This document shows, piece after piece, positions 48,355 to 57,819 of a stretch of 64,000 bases of DNA. Origin of the DNA: Lutjanus erythropterus (Eukaryota; Chordata; Actinopteri; Lutjaniformes; Lutjanidae); assembly GCA_020091685.1 (NCBI GenBank), contig CM034607.1, positions 1,990,944 to 2,054,943 of the forward strand. The letters run 5' to 3'. Every line of letters starts with the position of its first letter. The stretch's first letter is position 1. The notes under the pieces are model-generated. The model saw only the letters and a list, made by a program, of their open reading frames with translations, was not told the origin of the DNA and did no database searches. Both the position numbers and the translations under genes were made by a program.

Positions 48355-51300
48355 GTATCATAGTAACATATATATCATATATCGCCACACATACATCACA
48401 TCATGTATCGCGATACATGATGCACATACCACAATAAACCATACACATACATTAATACAGCTTAGAATTTTTGAGCACAACCAAACCATATTTTGATTCC
48501 AGACCCTGATTTAAGGGGAGTTTTGCACCAGTGCAGCCTCTTATCTCAGGCTGGTAAACAGTAAACATACTTGTTCACAGCGAGCATGTTGCCTGACCTG
48601 ACAGTGATTCAATTGTAGTTAAATAAGATACATTTTTAATAATAATTCTTTTAGGTTTAGGAACAAACTGCACATAAATTAGCCTGAGAATAAAATGGTA
48701 TATTTAATAATATATAATAAATATTTCAAATCAACAAATACCAGCTCTTTATTTGATATCATGTTATTACAAATTACATCTTATTATTTTCTGCCCAGCA
48801 AAATACAATTGACATAATACTCAAAAGTAATTAAATACATATTTTAAATACATTTAATTAAAATACTCTCTCTGCACATGCTTCATGTACGTTGTCAGTT
48901 GAACTTCTGTTACCTCCCCAAATTTTCAGGGTTTCCACTGAAGGTTTGTATTTTTAAACTGTGTATCTACAGCAGAGGTCAGCATCTTTTACTCTCAAAA
49001 GAGCCATTTTGGGACAAAAATATCTGTCTGGAGCTCCAGCCAAGCCTGGACAATATGTAGCTGAAAAAAAACTTTCACAACAGTGAAGTTTCAAATCAGT
49101 CGATATTGATAATTATTGATCATCTAGGTCGTGACTGATGACATGTTGTGTAATTCAAGGGGTGGAAGCGGCTAAGATGATAAAATTAGTAAAAATCACA
49201 ATATTTTTGACCAAATACCTCGATACTATGACAATATTGTACGGATGTTTGGTTCTTTTTAAAAAAATATTACCCAATGAGATTTCTTGATAAATAATCA
49301 TCAGGAGGGTGGACTTACTGGATAAAGGGAAATAATAAAACAGCTAGAAAAGTCAGGTAAGTTGAGGAAATAACATTATTCTACTGTAATGTAGCCTTTA
49401 ACATCAGGAAAAGACAACACTTTTATTCCATATCACAATATAACAATATCCAAAATCTATCACAATATCTAGTCTCAAATTGCGCTAAAATATAATATCG
49501 ATACATTGCCCATTAAATTCTCTATTTTCCTCTGCTCTGAGACTTTTTCTTTTTGGGATTTGGCATCCACAGCTAGTCCTGAGAAACTCAAGACTAGCCA
49601 CCATCAAAAAGGAAAACGCATCCAGTTCATGAAATATTGCAGAAAAAAAATTGGTGTATAGGCAATACATTTTGTGGATCGTGGATGTGGAGCATTGATC
49701 TGATCTGATAAACTAGCTTCTGATTATGAAAATAGGATTTTCTCTTAGCCTACTATTTTTTACTAAATGATATTTCTTTATTTTGTGACGTCACTTCCAG
49801 GCCTCTGTAAGCTGAGCGGTGACCTTGCAGTTTCTTGGTGACAGACAGGATATAAACTGCCTAAATGCCTCTTAAAAACTGCAGACTATATGGGTGTTTG
49901 GGTCAGCACCAAGCTGTTTATGAGAGAATGAGCCGTACATACGAGTGTTTACTCTGTAAACTTAACTCCCAGTGACTGAGTGGCTGGTCACTACACTGCA
50001 CCACCTAAAATAAATCCTACAGGAAAAGACTGCTGGGAGAGCAAAATGCCCAGCGGGAGTTAAAAGATGTGTGTGTGTCTGTGTGTGTGTTTATGTCTGT
50101 TAATATATGAGCGTGGGGGTGCAATGGGTGCAGACTGGTGGGTGCTGGAGGGGCTGCAGGGAGAGGGTAACAGGAGGCAGGACAGGACAGGGAGTCAGGA
50201 GAGGACTGGGGGGGTGCACCTCATTGGTCCAGATTGGATGTCCCCGTTTAAGGCAGCAGCTTATTCATCACTATGAGAGACGCAGATACCCAATAAGCTG
50301 TGGAGTCAGGGAGGAGCGAGCCAGCAGACCAGTGTGACTCATGCATCAGCAAATATCAGCATATGTGGAAATATAGTACGGCGCTGTGATATGAACCGCA
50401 ACACTCCAATCACTGGCTCGCACCATTACACTCACACCCAGAGGACAATAAAAATTAGCCAAGATGGCTGCCAGCTACACTCACAACTATGTCTTCACAT
50501 TTCTGCTCCATTTCAGTGGCGCTGACAGGACCGTACCTGCTTTTTCTCTGCATCTTTTCCTTAATATTCTTCATTCTTGAATGTTCACAGGGGTAACTAA
50601 AGGTTTCTGTCTCTGTGTGTGTCCCCTAATTGGCAAACTTTCTCTGCACGTGTAAAGGGTTTGTCCAGGGAGCATAAATGCACTCAGTGTATTTCTTGAA
50701 AATCTGCCCAGTAGATGCTGATATACAATATCTAGTGAACAGATGATGGTGCCAGAGGAAAGGTCAGGAAGTCATGAGAATCATTATATGTCCTCCTAGG
50801 AGACTATGAATGTCCATACCAAAAAAAAAAAAAAAAATGTCTGTTAGCCTCATGGTTATGATCAGTAAAGCTGGGCTTACACTGTAGGCTACAATTTTAG
50901 AAATGTGTGTTTTTTAATTTTAGCTCCTACTGCACGAATCAATCATCTGTGATGTAAAGCCAAAGTTCATGATTTATGTGCTCACACCCTATGTGTAAAA
51001 TAGAAAATAAAACGGCCTGTCGAGCCCTGTTTATTATGAGGTGGCGCCCCCTAGTGGACATAGTAAGTATGACAGGAGAGGCATAAGGAGTGAGAAAGTC
51101 TGCATTTGGAGGGAGGAGGTGGGGCGGATGGATGGATGGATGGATCAAACAAGTACAGGACCTTCACCCAGGAGACCAAGGTTCCAGTCCTGTATGGAAT
51201 AAAAAACAAAAGCAGAGTTATTCAGAGTTTTGCGTAACCTAAAATATCATTGTGGACTTGATGATCATTGTGTTACTTCTGTTGCACAAGTGATGTCACT

Positions 51301-52985
51301 TCTGTTATGTGCCATACATAACAAAGTTATTTTAATCCAAACCACAATCTTTTCCTAAACCTAACCAAGTAGTTTTTGTGCCTAAATCTAACCAAGTTGT
51401 TTTGGTAAACCACATTTGTGATGTTATGTAAGGTGTGTCACGTGACCTATGTAATGTAGTTATGTTCTGTTAAACCTGTTGCTGCCTGTACTGTTCACAG
51501 ATAATATGTGTCATTTTGCAAGTAATCGACAGTCAACCTATTCTGGCATTTAGGTATGACAGTGAGTTGCAATAAAGATCTGTCTCAAAGCTCTGAGGTA
51601 GGAAGAAGTTTGTTTGCTAGCAATAATGCTAACAAGGCGGAAATGATCATCTGTGCCATCTTCTCTGCCTTAAAAAAAAAAAAAATCATCTATACCGTCT
51701 ATGAGATGCTATATTTGCCACATCGTGCAGACGCAGTGAGAAAAAAAAAAAAAGCTCTGACCTTTGGGAATCGACTCGTGGCTCTGCTTCAGCTGTATGA
51801 GAGCCTGACAACAGCTGACCAACATTTCATTTCAGAAATTCATTCAAAGGTCTGATGGCTGTTTGGGAGCAGCTGACAAAGTTTAAATTCTGTCTGACTC
51901 TAAAATGAGTCCAAACATCAGGTCAGAATGGGCTCAAATTGTACAGAATATGCTCAGCTTAACTAACTTTAACTATAACTTATAATCAAGGAGAAATTTG
52001 TTTTCCTGATGGTGGCTCCAAGGTTTCCAAAGTTATCAGGATTCATCTTCTCATCACCATGACATTTTCAGGATTCATTTTCAGGATTGTTCTGTTGTTC
52101 TATATTGAGACAGGACTGGCAAAAAAAAAAAAAAACTACATGTGATTGCCAGGACAAAGATAACCACTCACTTCAGCTAAGTCAGACTGTTGATGGTGGA
52201 GTTTGTTCCCCTGATGCCCCTATGTTCTAAAAAACAACACAAACGTACTGTCAGGGATGCCCCTCTGGTCGATAAAATGTGATGAAGTGCCCCCTAGAGT
52301 GTTCTTCTAGGGGACAAAACATGACAAAATGTCCTCTGTGGAGTCCATTCCAGTGGACAAAATGGGGTAAAGTGCTCTCTAAAGTGCACATCCAGAAGTT
52401 GTGATGAAGTGCTATGTAGGCCGCCCTGTATACTAAATATTTCAGTAGTTCCCTGTGGTTCTTTTAATTACAGAATTGTAGTAGTTGTTGTACAATAGAA
52501 CAATTTTGATCCAAACCAGGAGGTGGAACTTTTTCACCTTCTTTTGCCCCATGCTTCTCAGACAGCTTGAGTCCAGCACTGGAGTATTCTATTAAAAAAC
52601 CTCTGAAAAAATACAAATCTGTCCTATAGCTGTGTAAGAGAGGATATTGTGTGTAAGTTGTGCAGCTGCGGAGAGACTTTGTCCTTTTCCTGCTGGTTTG
52701 CTCTGTAGAGTCTGAAGAGTCCGCCTCAGTGTCTCACTGCTGTGTGTCTGCTCTCAGGTGAAGGTGTGGTTCCAGAACAGGAGGATGAAGTGGAAGCGTG
52801 TGAAGGGAGGCCAGCAGGGTGCAGCAGCTCGGGAGAAAGAACTGGTGAATGTGAAAAAGGGGATGCTACTGCCGTCAGAGTATTCAGGGATAGTAGGACT
52901 GCAGCGCTCTGCCAGCTCGCCGCGGCCGGCGACCGAGGAGGACAGCCACGACAGCGACCAGAGCTCGGAGCACCCTCACCTATGA
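23184..52985 (+). CDS. MEOX2 (mesenchyme homeobox 2), whole gene, 3 coding exons
   Basis: A homeodomain transcription factor of the nucleus; in vertebrates it acts in somite, limb muscle and vascular mesenchyme development. The coding parts 23184-23670, 34575-34747 and 52758-52985 join in phase (phase 1 at the first junction, phase 0 at the second) to 295 residues; human MEOX2 is about 304. The N-terminus [20 protein letters not shown] is diagnostic for MEOX2 over MEOX1. A short Gln/His tract (about 70-82) stands where mammals have a long His tract. The homeodomain is 177-236, with [21 protein letters not shown]224-F225 (positions 48-49), Gln50 (226) and Asn51 (227). The C-terminus has the conserved SHDSD and SSEHPHL ending. 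All introns are GT-AG. An exon-2 duplicate lies at 37674-37843. Whether this is the a or b copy of a fish duplicate pair cannot be told from the window. Confidence 0.95.
23671..25506. other. MEOX2 intron 1, first part
   Basis: AT-rich intron without a recognisable gene. A fragment near 24500-24800 with 'attaatcaataaagaaaataatca' resembles a common short fish repeat. Confidence 0.5.
25393..25455. repeat. TTTA/TTTG simple repeat
   Basis: Alternating runs of ttta and tttg units. Confidence 0.85.
25507..26410. mobile_element. hAT-like element with nested SINE
   Basis: The left end reads tagtggttcccaacccttt and the right end ccccaggctttgaaccagtg, together resembling CAGTGGTTCCCAAC-type hAT termini in inverted order. 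The right end is one base off a perfect match. No transposase is readable. A tRNA-derived SINE is inserted at about 25675-25920. I could not confirm a target duplication. Confidence 0.55.
25675..25920 (+). mobile_element. tRNA-derived SINE
   Basis: A tRNA-like head (ggcacggtggtagac, then cctcacagtaagaaggtcct and gggattgaatc as B-box) is followed by a body ending in gtgagaataaaattgac, the type of 3' tail typical of a common fish SINE. Part of the head near the A box is deleted. Confidence 0.65.
26525..26640. repeat. Interspersed repeat fragment
   Basis: Words such as catggttaggtttaggtaaa, followed by cacgtgatgga, resemble in inverted order 51310-51470 (cctaaacctaaccaagtag; gtgtcacgtgacc). Related scraps occur at about 30645-30700 and 61560-61640. 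Confidence 0.5.
26696..26860 (+). repeat. Interspersed repeat, pair with 53940-54070
   Basis: Shares gcagagttttggagatat, gatgtctg, the spacing to tggcact, and gtgctcaaag with 53940-54070. The two copies are in the same orientation, one in intron 1 and one downstream of MEOX2. Likely a short MITE family. Confidence 0.7.
27241..27725 (+). repeat. Degenerate acaagacaaaaacaatgtaa minisatellite
   Basis: Diverged tandem copies of a unit of about 20-25 bases (acaagacaaaaacaatgtaa). It continues at 28255-28335 beyond an insertion. The long minus-strand ORFs here (27196-27573 and 27233-27424) are artefacts of the repeat. Confidence 0.85.
27727..28252. mobile_element. MITE-like insertion inside the minisatellite
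   Basis: About 525 bases of more balanced composition interrupt the minisatellite cleanly. The ends ttagggac and gtccctta are imperfect inverted repeats. It contains no transposase. Confidence 0.55.
28930..29190. other. GC-richer island in intron 1, function unknown
   Basis: GC content rises sharply around 28965-29060 (gcggctcgcagcgcgtgcc). Both strands carry ORFs (28883-29188 plus, 28846-29136 minus) but neither has a domain I can name. It may be the fragment of an older repeat or a non-coding element. Confidence 0.35.
29191..30239. other. MEOX2 intron 1, no feature seen
   Basis: AT-rich intron sequence without recognisable genes. At 30150-30225 there is a fragment like a MITE end (aaaggtacactgtggaattt). 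Confidence 0.45.
30240..30475 (+). repeat. Interspersed repeat, pair with 59370-59660
   Basis: Shares, in order, cagatggtttg, ggaaaagggcaggcact, ggatgaaccatc, gtctatca and a 'cacttaaaaccat' block with 59370-59660. Same orientation, clearly diverged. No ORF resembles a known protein. Confidence 0.75.
30480..32760. other. MEOX2 intron 1, no gene seen
   Basis: AT-rich intron. A repeat scrap at about 30645-30720 (ccaaccaaatggttttggtg) belongs to the family seen at 51360 and 61565. Otherwise I see nothing assignable. Confidence 0.45.
32761..33053 (-). repeat. TRIM 5'-flank repeat, copy C (minus)
   Basis: The reverse complement matches the middle of 56631-57204 closely (gttatttcagagcagtggg; acagctgatcaacttacagt) and the TRIM upstream block at 3313-3921 more distantly. 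There is no TRIM coding sequence next to it. The MEOX2 duplication starts inside it at 32882. Confidence 0.8.
33115..34006. mobile_element. Non-autonomous hAT element, copy in duplicate 1
   Basis: The ends are cagtggtggacagtaa and gtactttgtccaccactg, terminal inverted repeats typical of fish hAT elements. A perfect 8-bp target duplication, tagataac, lies on both sides (33107-33114 and 34007-34014), the diagnostic hAT length. There is no transposase; the ORF at 33243-33461 is internal repeat sequence. Confidence 0.92.
34575..34747 (+). CDS. MEOX2 coding exon 2 (first part of homeodomain)
   Basis: Encodes the rest of codon 163 through Q220, that is [21 protein letters not shown] and homeodomain helices 1, 2 and the start of helix 3 (to TERQ). 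The acceptor is ttttcatttcag, with a pyrimidine-rich tract upstream. The donor is caa|gtacgg. At 173 bases it keeps the frame between exons 1 and 3. The first-copy exon is intact and is the one used in the gene call. Confidence 0.94.
35735..36033. other. Spacer between the two exon-2 duplicates
   Basis: About 300 bases present once only. No gene or repeat recognised. Because nothing like it follows copy 2, the duplication is not a simple head-to-tail repeat of one unit. Confidence 0.7.
36034..36203 (-). repeat. TRIM 5'-flank repeat, copy D (minus)
   Basis: The duplicate of part of copy C (32761-33053), present because the segment duplication starts inside that repeat. Confidence 0.8.
36267..37116. 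mobile_element. Non-autonomous hAT element, copy in duplicate 2
   Basis: Same insertion as 33115-34006, with the same tagataac target duplications (36259-36266 and 37117-37124). It is 42 bases shorter through small internal deletions. The shared insertion site shows that the segment was copied after the element had inserted. Confidence 0.92.
37674..37843 (+). pseudogene. Broken duplicate of MEOX2 exon 2
   Basis: A 170-base copy of 34575-34747. The acceptor (ttttcatttcag) and donor (caa|gtacgg) are unchanged. A 2-bp loss near 37726 (gagcgcacagcc to gagcacagcc) shifts the frame right after KPRKE, and a 1-bp loss near 37830 restores it at TERQ. About 35 residues of the homeodomain, including helices 1 and 2, are scrambled with no stop. 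Used alone it would give an in-frame protein without a working homeodomain. Used together with exon 2 (343 bases) it would shift the frame. It could also be assembly error. Confidence 0.88.
38803..38921. mobile_element. Fragment of the foldback MITE seen at 55243
   Basis: Contains gcagaatctcccaaacaatg and gaagtgaatgg, then, after a deletion of most of the body, the end sequence ttttcatttttgggtgaac and ctatcccttta. It abuts the right end of duplicate copy 2 within about four bases. Confidence 0.8.
39360..39390. repeat. (TA)n microsatellite
   Basis: About 15 TA units. Confidence 0.95.
41341..41365. repeat. (CTG)n short trinucleotide repeat
   Basis: Eight CTG-type units with one ttg interruption, in intron 2 and outside any ORF that I would call. 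Confidence 0.85.
42320..42640. repeat. Interspersed fish repeat fragment
   Basis: Includes ctctgtggctctcaggtc, ttcaggctgttccacagg and cgtggaccacagtaat, a sequence I recognise as recurring in teleost genomes. The surrounding AT-rich tract (42340-42500) is low-complexity. I cannot assign a class with confidence. Confidence 0.45.
43417..44167. mobile_element. hAT-like element with nested SINE
   Basis: The left end is cagcgtttcccaaactt and the right end aattttgggaaccactg, which are inverted repeats. Flanks gtgtatgg and gtgtatgt form a 7 of 8 matched target duplication. A tRNA-derived SINE is inserted at 43462-43640. The rest has no transposase. Confidence 0.8.
43462..43640 (+). mobile_element. 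tRNA-derived SINE
   Basis: The head gtggctcagtgggcagagtg (A-box type), then ggaagatccctggctcc (a damaged B-box region), is followed by a body with gtctgcatgttgaattgtc and gggaaagacacagaaccac. This is the layout of a percomorph tRNA-SINE family. Confidence 0.7.
44200..46650. other. MEOX2 intron 2, no gene seen
   Basis: AT-rich. Repeat scraps include the 'atcaattaatcagttaatca' type at about 44230-44300 and a fragment beginning 'gctggatttatgctt' at about 44953, of a common fish MITE type. No coding region is supported. Confidence 0.45.
46660..46870. repeat. 'aagtacaagtaaaagtaaag' repeat fragment
   Basis: Same type as the arms of the nested block at 27060-28520: closely spaced aagtac and aagta words. 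A partial element. Confidence 0.6.
47490..47930. repeat. Interspersed fish repeat
   Basis: The block acctgataaatacaatgtcc and aatattcagctctggggaag, with upstream catccagcagacacagagc, is a sequence I recognise as dispersed in teleosts. Two short ORFs here (47515-47715 and 47725-47910) are repeat-derived. Confidence 0.45.
47931..48308. other. MEOX2 intron 2, no feature seen
   Basis: Mixed-composition intron sequence. The ORF at 47907-48119 has no recognisable domain. Confidence 0.4.
48309..48354. repeat. (CA)n(TA)n compound microsatellite
   Basis: About 15 CA units followed by 8 TA units. Confidence 0.97.
48399..48422. repeat. Perfect 24-bp palindrome
   Basis: catcatgtatcg is followed at once by its exact reverse complement. 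It may be a remnant of the 'tatcgcgata' type seen in fish transposon ends. Confidence 0.85.
48423..49099. other. MEOX2 intron 2, no gene seen
   Basis: AT-rich. A hAT-like end scrap (gaggtcagcatcttttac; aaagagccattttgggac) lies at about 48975-49020. Confidence 0.45.
49100..49510. repeat. Dispersed fish DNA-transposon fragment
   Basis: Words gatattgataattattgatc, gagatttcttgataaataat, catcaggaaaagacaacact and atattgatac-like ends belong to a family I recognise from teleost genomes. There is no ORF of a transposase. Confidence 0.55.
49511..52253. other. MEOX2 intron 2, last part, no gene seen
   Basis: Contains short simple repeats: (GT) near 50066, (T/A)-runs near 50820 and 51670, (ATGG) at 51127-51146. 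A repeat scrap at 51310-51470 pairs in inverted order with 26525-26640. None of the ORFs is recognisable. Confidence 0.45.
52254..52425 (+). repeat. Four-unit degenerate tandem repeat before exon 3
   Basis: Units of about 43 bases share the pattern [tctg/tcta]g[t/g]gg-acaaaatg-gataaagtgcc[c/t]tctagagtg. Four diverged copies can be followed, ending about 330 bases upstream of MEOX2 exon 3. Confidence 0.65.
52758..52985 (+). CDS. MEOX2 coding exon 3
   Basis: Starts [20 protein letters not shown], so it encodes the second half of recognition helix 3 with Gln50 and Asn51, then [15 protein letters not shown] and the acidic/serine-rich end [14 protein letters not shown], stop TGA at 52983-52985. 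The acceptor is ctgctctcag. The 75 residues match the C-terminal part of MEOX2 closely in order and length. Confidence 0.95.
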   Translation: MKVWFQNRRMKWKRVKGGQQGAAAREKELVNVKKGMLLPSEYSGIVGLQRSASSPRPATEEDSHDSDQSSEHPHL

Positions 52986-53421
52986 CAGGACACAAACCAG
53001 ACCCACGGGTGAGATGTTTATAAAACCACATGTGTACAGCTTGCTGTGAGCAAAGCCTCCCAACAGACAATTAAAAGAGACTCAGAGAACATTCCAGAGA
53101 TGCTTTGCATTTGGATTTTGCACTGTCGAGGATTTGTTTCAGTCAAATTCTACTGTACTTCTTTGAGCAATCAGTATGGAAATGTTTATGTTGTGTGTAC
53201 AATGAACTGAAGTGAAAGCACTCATGCTTTTTCAATTTTAATAATTTATCAAAAATCAAGGAGGTTCCAAGACTGTAACCACCATAAACCCAAACTTCTC
53301 AAGTTATTTTTTGCATTCTAAAATAATGTAACTGGTAAAAATATGTTTATTCTCTTGTTTTGCTTCTCCCTTCTGAAAGTTTACATGCTTTTTACCTGCA
53401 AAAATCTGGATTTACAATGCA

Positions 53422-53427
53422 AATAAA
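53422..53427 (+). promoter_or_regulatory. Candidate MEOX2 poly(A) signal
   Basis: The first AATAAA after the stop codon, about 440 bases downstream, is followed by the TG-rich stretch tgaatgtgtttatgg. Transcript use is inferred. Confidence 0.5.
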
Positions 53428-55242
53428 TTGCAAAAATCTGAATGTGTTTATGGCAGTTTATTAGCATGTGTACAAAACACTCAGGCAAGTTGGTGAAAAA
53501 CAGGAAATTGATGCAGTTTTGTGTAAAGAAAGGCAAAAACATTTTTCTGTTCAGCGTAACACTGCAAGTCAAGTAACTGCATGTTATATAAAAATAGAAA
53601 AAAACACAGGGTACATACCTTTTTAACATTCTTTAGTTCATTCAGCTATCAAAATATATGATAAGTGCTCAATGTATGTGCTGTTAATTCTTTAAGTAAT
53701 TACACTATATATTATACATTTTAGTAAAATGAACTCAAAAATCAAAACTTGTTGATTTCACATCAAAAATGTCAAATTCACAGTGTGTTTGTTTCTAGTC
53801 TTTTTGACATTTGTGTGGATGAGGGTGGGTTTGTGGTGAGTTGTGAGGTACTGTACTTTACTTAAAAGGATAATTTACGCCAAAAGCAAATATAAATATA
53901 TATATTTTCTCTCATGTGTAGTGCTGTTTATCCATCTAAATTTTCAGGTGTGGGTTGCAGAGTTTTGGAGATATCAGCCATACAGATGTCTGTCTTCACT
54001 CCAGTTGAATGGCACTAAATGGCACTTGGCTTGTGGTGCTCAAAGGAACAAAAAATTCTCACGGCTGAGAAGAATTTATCTGCTTAGAACTGTTAAAAAA
54101 TGACTAAGTCGATGCAAGATGACATGCTCTGACTTACTTACATGCAGAGACATGTTTCAGTGGAGAACACAGCTGTATTTTGAGGCCGATGCACCCTATC
54201 AACAAGGAAATGCAGCTACAGCTACATGAAAAAGCTAGAAAGCTTTATATTTTCATAAAGATGAATTGGTGAAGACTAAAGACATGTAAAACAGATTGAA
54301 TAATGGACTTAAAGAGTATATCATGATAATAATGATTTCTGAGGAGGGGACTTAACATATAAATACATCACAGGTGTTTTGTGATCTATCTTGTTCAAAC
54401 AGATGCAGATTTAACACTATATGTAAGAGTGCAGACATCTGTAAATCTTTCTGTAGCTGAGACACAGTGTCCAGTCATAGTGGTCTTAAATATGATATTT
54501 GTACATGTGATCCTTCCCAGTCTTCCTCCATGTTGAAATAAGAGTTGCGGCTCACGCCAGGGTCGACACGTTACAAAGATACAGAGGTGCATGACCAAGC
54601 GACATGACACTCTTTGGACCCCTTGTGCCCAGTCCCACACAGGATATGATGTCATTTTTGTCATGTGCTGGACACACCATGACAAGCATAAATCCAGCTT
54701 AAGAAATGTGTTCAGCATGGCACTGCAATTCTTGTTGTAATAATGCTGTAATAACGCTAATGTTGCGTGAACACAATTAATTTGTTTTAATTTGAAGAAA
54801 GAAAGAAGTTGACAACATGTCATATGAACAGAAAACTTGAGTAGTATTTTTACAGCTGTTTTGGATATTTTAGTGTGTTTTAGTAACCAATTGATAATAT
54901 TTTCCCTTTTTTTGCACATGAGGATAATCATTGGTTGCAGACTGAAAGTCACTCCCTATTTAAGATGGGACAACTGTTTGCCTGGTGAAGGTCTAGTACT
55001 AAAATGTTGCAAATAAATCCTTTTGCATGATCCTTTTGAGTCCTTTTGCAACTTTTTGGTCTATACACGTCTCTCCTACATACCTGTCTCATCTAACAGA
55101 TGTGCTAAGTGTTCCTTTGTTCTATGTAACCAGGTCATGTCTGATGGAAATGTATGTATTCTTTGGTGCTTTCGGCACCACAGGAGAAGTGCCACCTAGT
55201 TCTATTATATTGGAGAGAAGTCCAATATCTCTTCTTCAGTCT
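53428..55242. other. Downstream of MEOX2, no gene seen
   Basis: AT-rich DNA. At 53940-54070 is a copy of the repeat at 26696-26860. The minus-strand ORF at 54395-54952 (185 codons) has no recognisable domain and includes a MITE-like scrap (aagcataaatccagctt). Not called as a gene. Confidence 0.5.
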
Positions 55243-55889
55243 TAAAGGGATAATTCATCCATAAATGACAATTCAGTTCATATCTACTCACCCTCATGCT
55301 GATTGAAGGTTGGGTTTATCTTGCTAGTCCACAAAACACTGCTGGAGTGTCACAAGATAACTGCATTGCAGAATCTCCCAAACAATGGAAGTGAATGGTG
55401 ACCAGTTTTCAAACATAAAAAAGAACTGGGGAAAAAAAAATAAATAATATATAATAATTCCTCCATATTACTTGTCTGGTCCTATCCAAGTCTCCTAAAG
55501 TCCCAACATACCATTTACACCCCATCACACCACACACACCCAGTTCAGACAGTGTGCATGTGAACGTGGCTCCAAGCTAAGGATCTACAGTGAAGATTCA
55601 GCATAGAAACATGGTGTAAAGAACATTTTTTAGTGAACTTGGTATGTTGGGACTTCAGGAGACTTGGATTACACCAGACGAGCAGTATGGAGGCATTTTA
55701 TGTTTTTATTCTGTTGTTTTTTATGTTTGAAAACTGATCACCATTCACTTCCATTGTTTGGGAGATTCTGCAACACTGTTTTCCTGTCAAACTCCAGCAG
55801 TGTTTTACACACTAAAGAACTAAAACCAACCTTCATTAGTGTGAGTAAATAATGACTGAATTTTCATTTTTGGGCGAACTATCCCTTTA
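55243..55889. mobile_element. Foldback MITE with long inverted repeats
   Basis: A 647-base element. Its ends are taaagggataattcatcc and ttttgggcgaactatcccttta, and the inverted repeats extend about 200 bases on each side (gcagaatctcccaaacaatg on the left; cattgtttgggagattctgc on the right). Only a short A-rich loop region separates the arms. There is no ORF. A deleted relative lies at 38803-38921. Confidence 0.88.
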
Positions 55890-56630
55890 GGTAAATATAA
55901 GTGCATTTTGTTGGTAATAATTCTTCTTTTTGAACACAGGGCTTTTATAAAAACAGTTTTCTCAGAATGGCATTAATTGTTTTACTTTAATGGGAATAGT
56001 CCTTTTATCACTGCCAATAGTAATATTATCAATTAAAGAAGTAAAAATAGTCTGAAGAAAAAGAGTCTGTCGGCTCCAAATCACCAAATTCGCCCCTGGA
56101 TATGAGTCCATGAGAAGATGTCTTGATTGATGAGTGTATTTTTGTGTCGTCTGCAGTATGTGAGTGTGCATTCTAATTCATGTGGCCATGAAAAAGCAGC
56201 TGGTGATTCACTCACTTGATTCAGCTCAGGCCTTCAGCTGCTCTGCGGCTTCCACTTCCCTCAGACGCGTCTCGGAGCTGACTTGTGGTCGAATGTTGTA
56301 CCCAGTGTTTTCTCTCTGTGCATGTGTTTCATTACTGCGTGTCATTGTTTGATAGAAGCAGTACACGACACGGCTCCTCGAATGGGAATGAATAAGAGAT
56401 GTTCATTCATGAGGGCTGTTTGTCCCATCTGGAGGCACGGTTAAACTACTGCTGTCCAAAATGTGAATATTACAGAGCCAACTTACAATCATGTCTTTAA
56501 TCAAAAACAACAAACTTCCCTTTTAAAGTCAAAGTGATTTTTAAATTCACTGTAAATCTATTTTATTAAAGAAGAAATCTATAATAAATCATGAAATGAC
56601 CACGATGTGTCATCAGAGATCAAGGCAACA
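55890..56630. other. Intergenic, no gene seen
   Basis: AT-rich sequence without features that I can assign. The ORFs at 55962-56171 and 56164-56352 are on opposite strands and are not recognised. Confidence 0.45.
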
Positions 56631-57204
56631 TGTTAAGTTGAAATGCTGGTTTCACTTGACATGAACGCTGCAGCCACGGTGTCCCCCTTTGATATTTCTT
56701 TTCGGGACTGGAGTAACTGTTTTGTATGTCTGTTTCACATTAATCAAAGTTCAAATTAATGCTGAATTTTCATCAAATGAGTTAATGTGTAAGAAATCAT
56801 TAATTAATCTTTTAGGAGGCATAGATGTTTATAACCATTAAATTGAGCAAAATGTGAATGGAGTTTGGCAGCCACTGAACTCATCATCCAGAGTGTGTTA
56901 TTTCAGAGCAGTGGGCTTGTTTTCAGGATAACAGGCTTAACTTTAGTTAAGTTTAGTTTAATGGACAACTGACAGTTATAAACAGCTGATCAACTTACAG
57001 TGGTGGATTCATTGTTGCTTATTATTGTCTGTTTTGCAAGGTTGTGTGCAGCCTGCACTTCTGCAGAGCTCCTGCAGCCTGCCTGTCTCTGCTGTGTCAG
57101 GGGAGGTGGCAGGAGAAGTACCTCGCTTCAACCACAGATCATATATTGAACAGGATTACAACCTATTTAATATACAGTCTATGACTCTAACTCACAATTT
57201 GGAC
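56631..57204 (+). repeat. TRIM 5'-flank repeat, copy B (orphan)
   Basis: Homologous over its length to the block upstream of the TRIM gene at 4059 (3313-3921), in the same order. It ends where the TRIM copy goes on to its exon. No TRIM coding sequence follows. The small ORF at 57025-57330 is not conserved between the copies. Confidence 0.8.
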
Positions 57205-57774
57205 AACTTTTGGAATACATCAATAATACTCCTTCAGTCTTTAAACCCTCACTCCAGTGTATTTTGGCATTTAATGATATTTCATATTTTTCTGACTCAA
57301 TACTGTTTAATTTTTGTGCTCAGTGTTTAAAATTTAAGCTGTCTTTGTAGCCCTTGACTCTTTAGCCGCTCCTGCTCTTGTGACATGACATGAACCTGAG
57401 AGCACCTGGATGCAAAATATGTTTGAGCTAAAGTTATAAAAATAAATTTAACTTGACTCAGGAAGGTGTTATTTCCAATCATCCTTGCAGGAATGTAGCA
57501 TTAACTACTTAGCTGTGGATACACCTAGTTAGCCACAAGCATCCAACTTTGATAGTTGTTAGCAATGCAATAACTTGAAAACCATAGATATTTAATATCA
57601 TTTTTGATGCCATGCAGACAAACTGACTCAACATTTTGGTATAAAACTTTTGATCTTTATCTACTATCTTTATTTACTTTAAGATAAATATAACAAAGCC
57701 ATAACATGACAAAAAGTCAAGTGATGAAAAGAAGACAATCCGTGAGAGGAGGCTGGGTTATGGGAACACTGTAG

Positions 57775-57819
<45 letters not shown>

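Noticed and set aside
54395..54952. A 185-codon minus-strand ORF
   Set aside because: No recognisable domain, low-complexity leucine/cysteine-rich stretches, and a MITE-like scrap inside.
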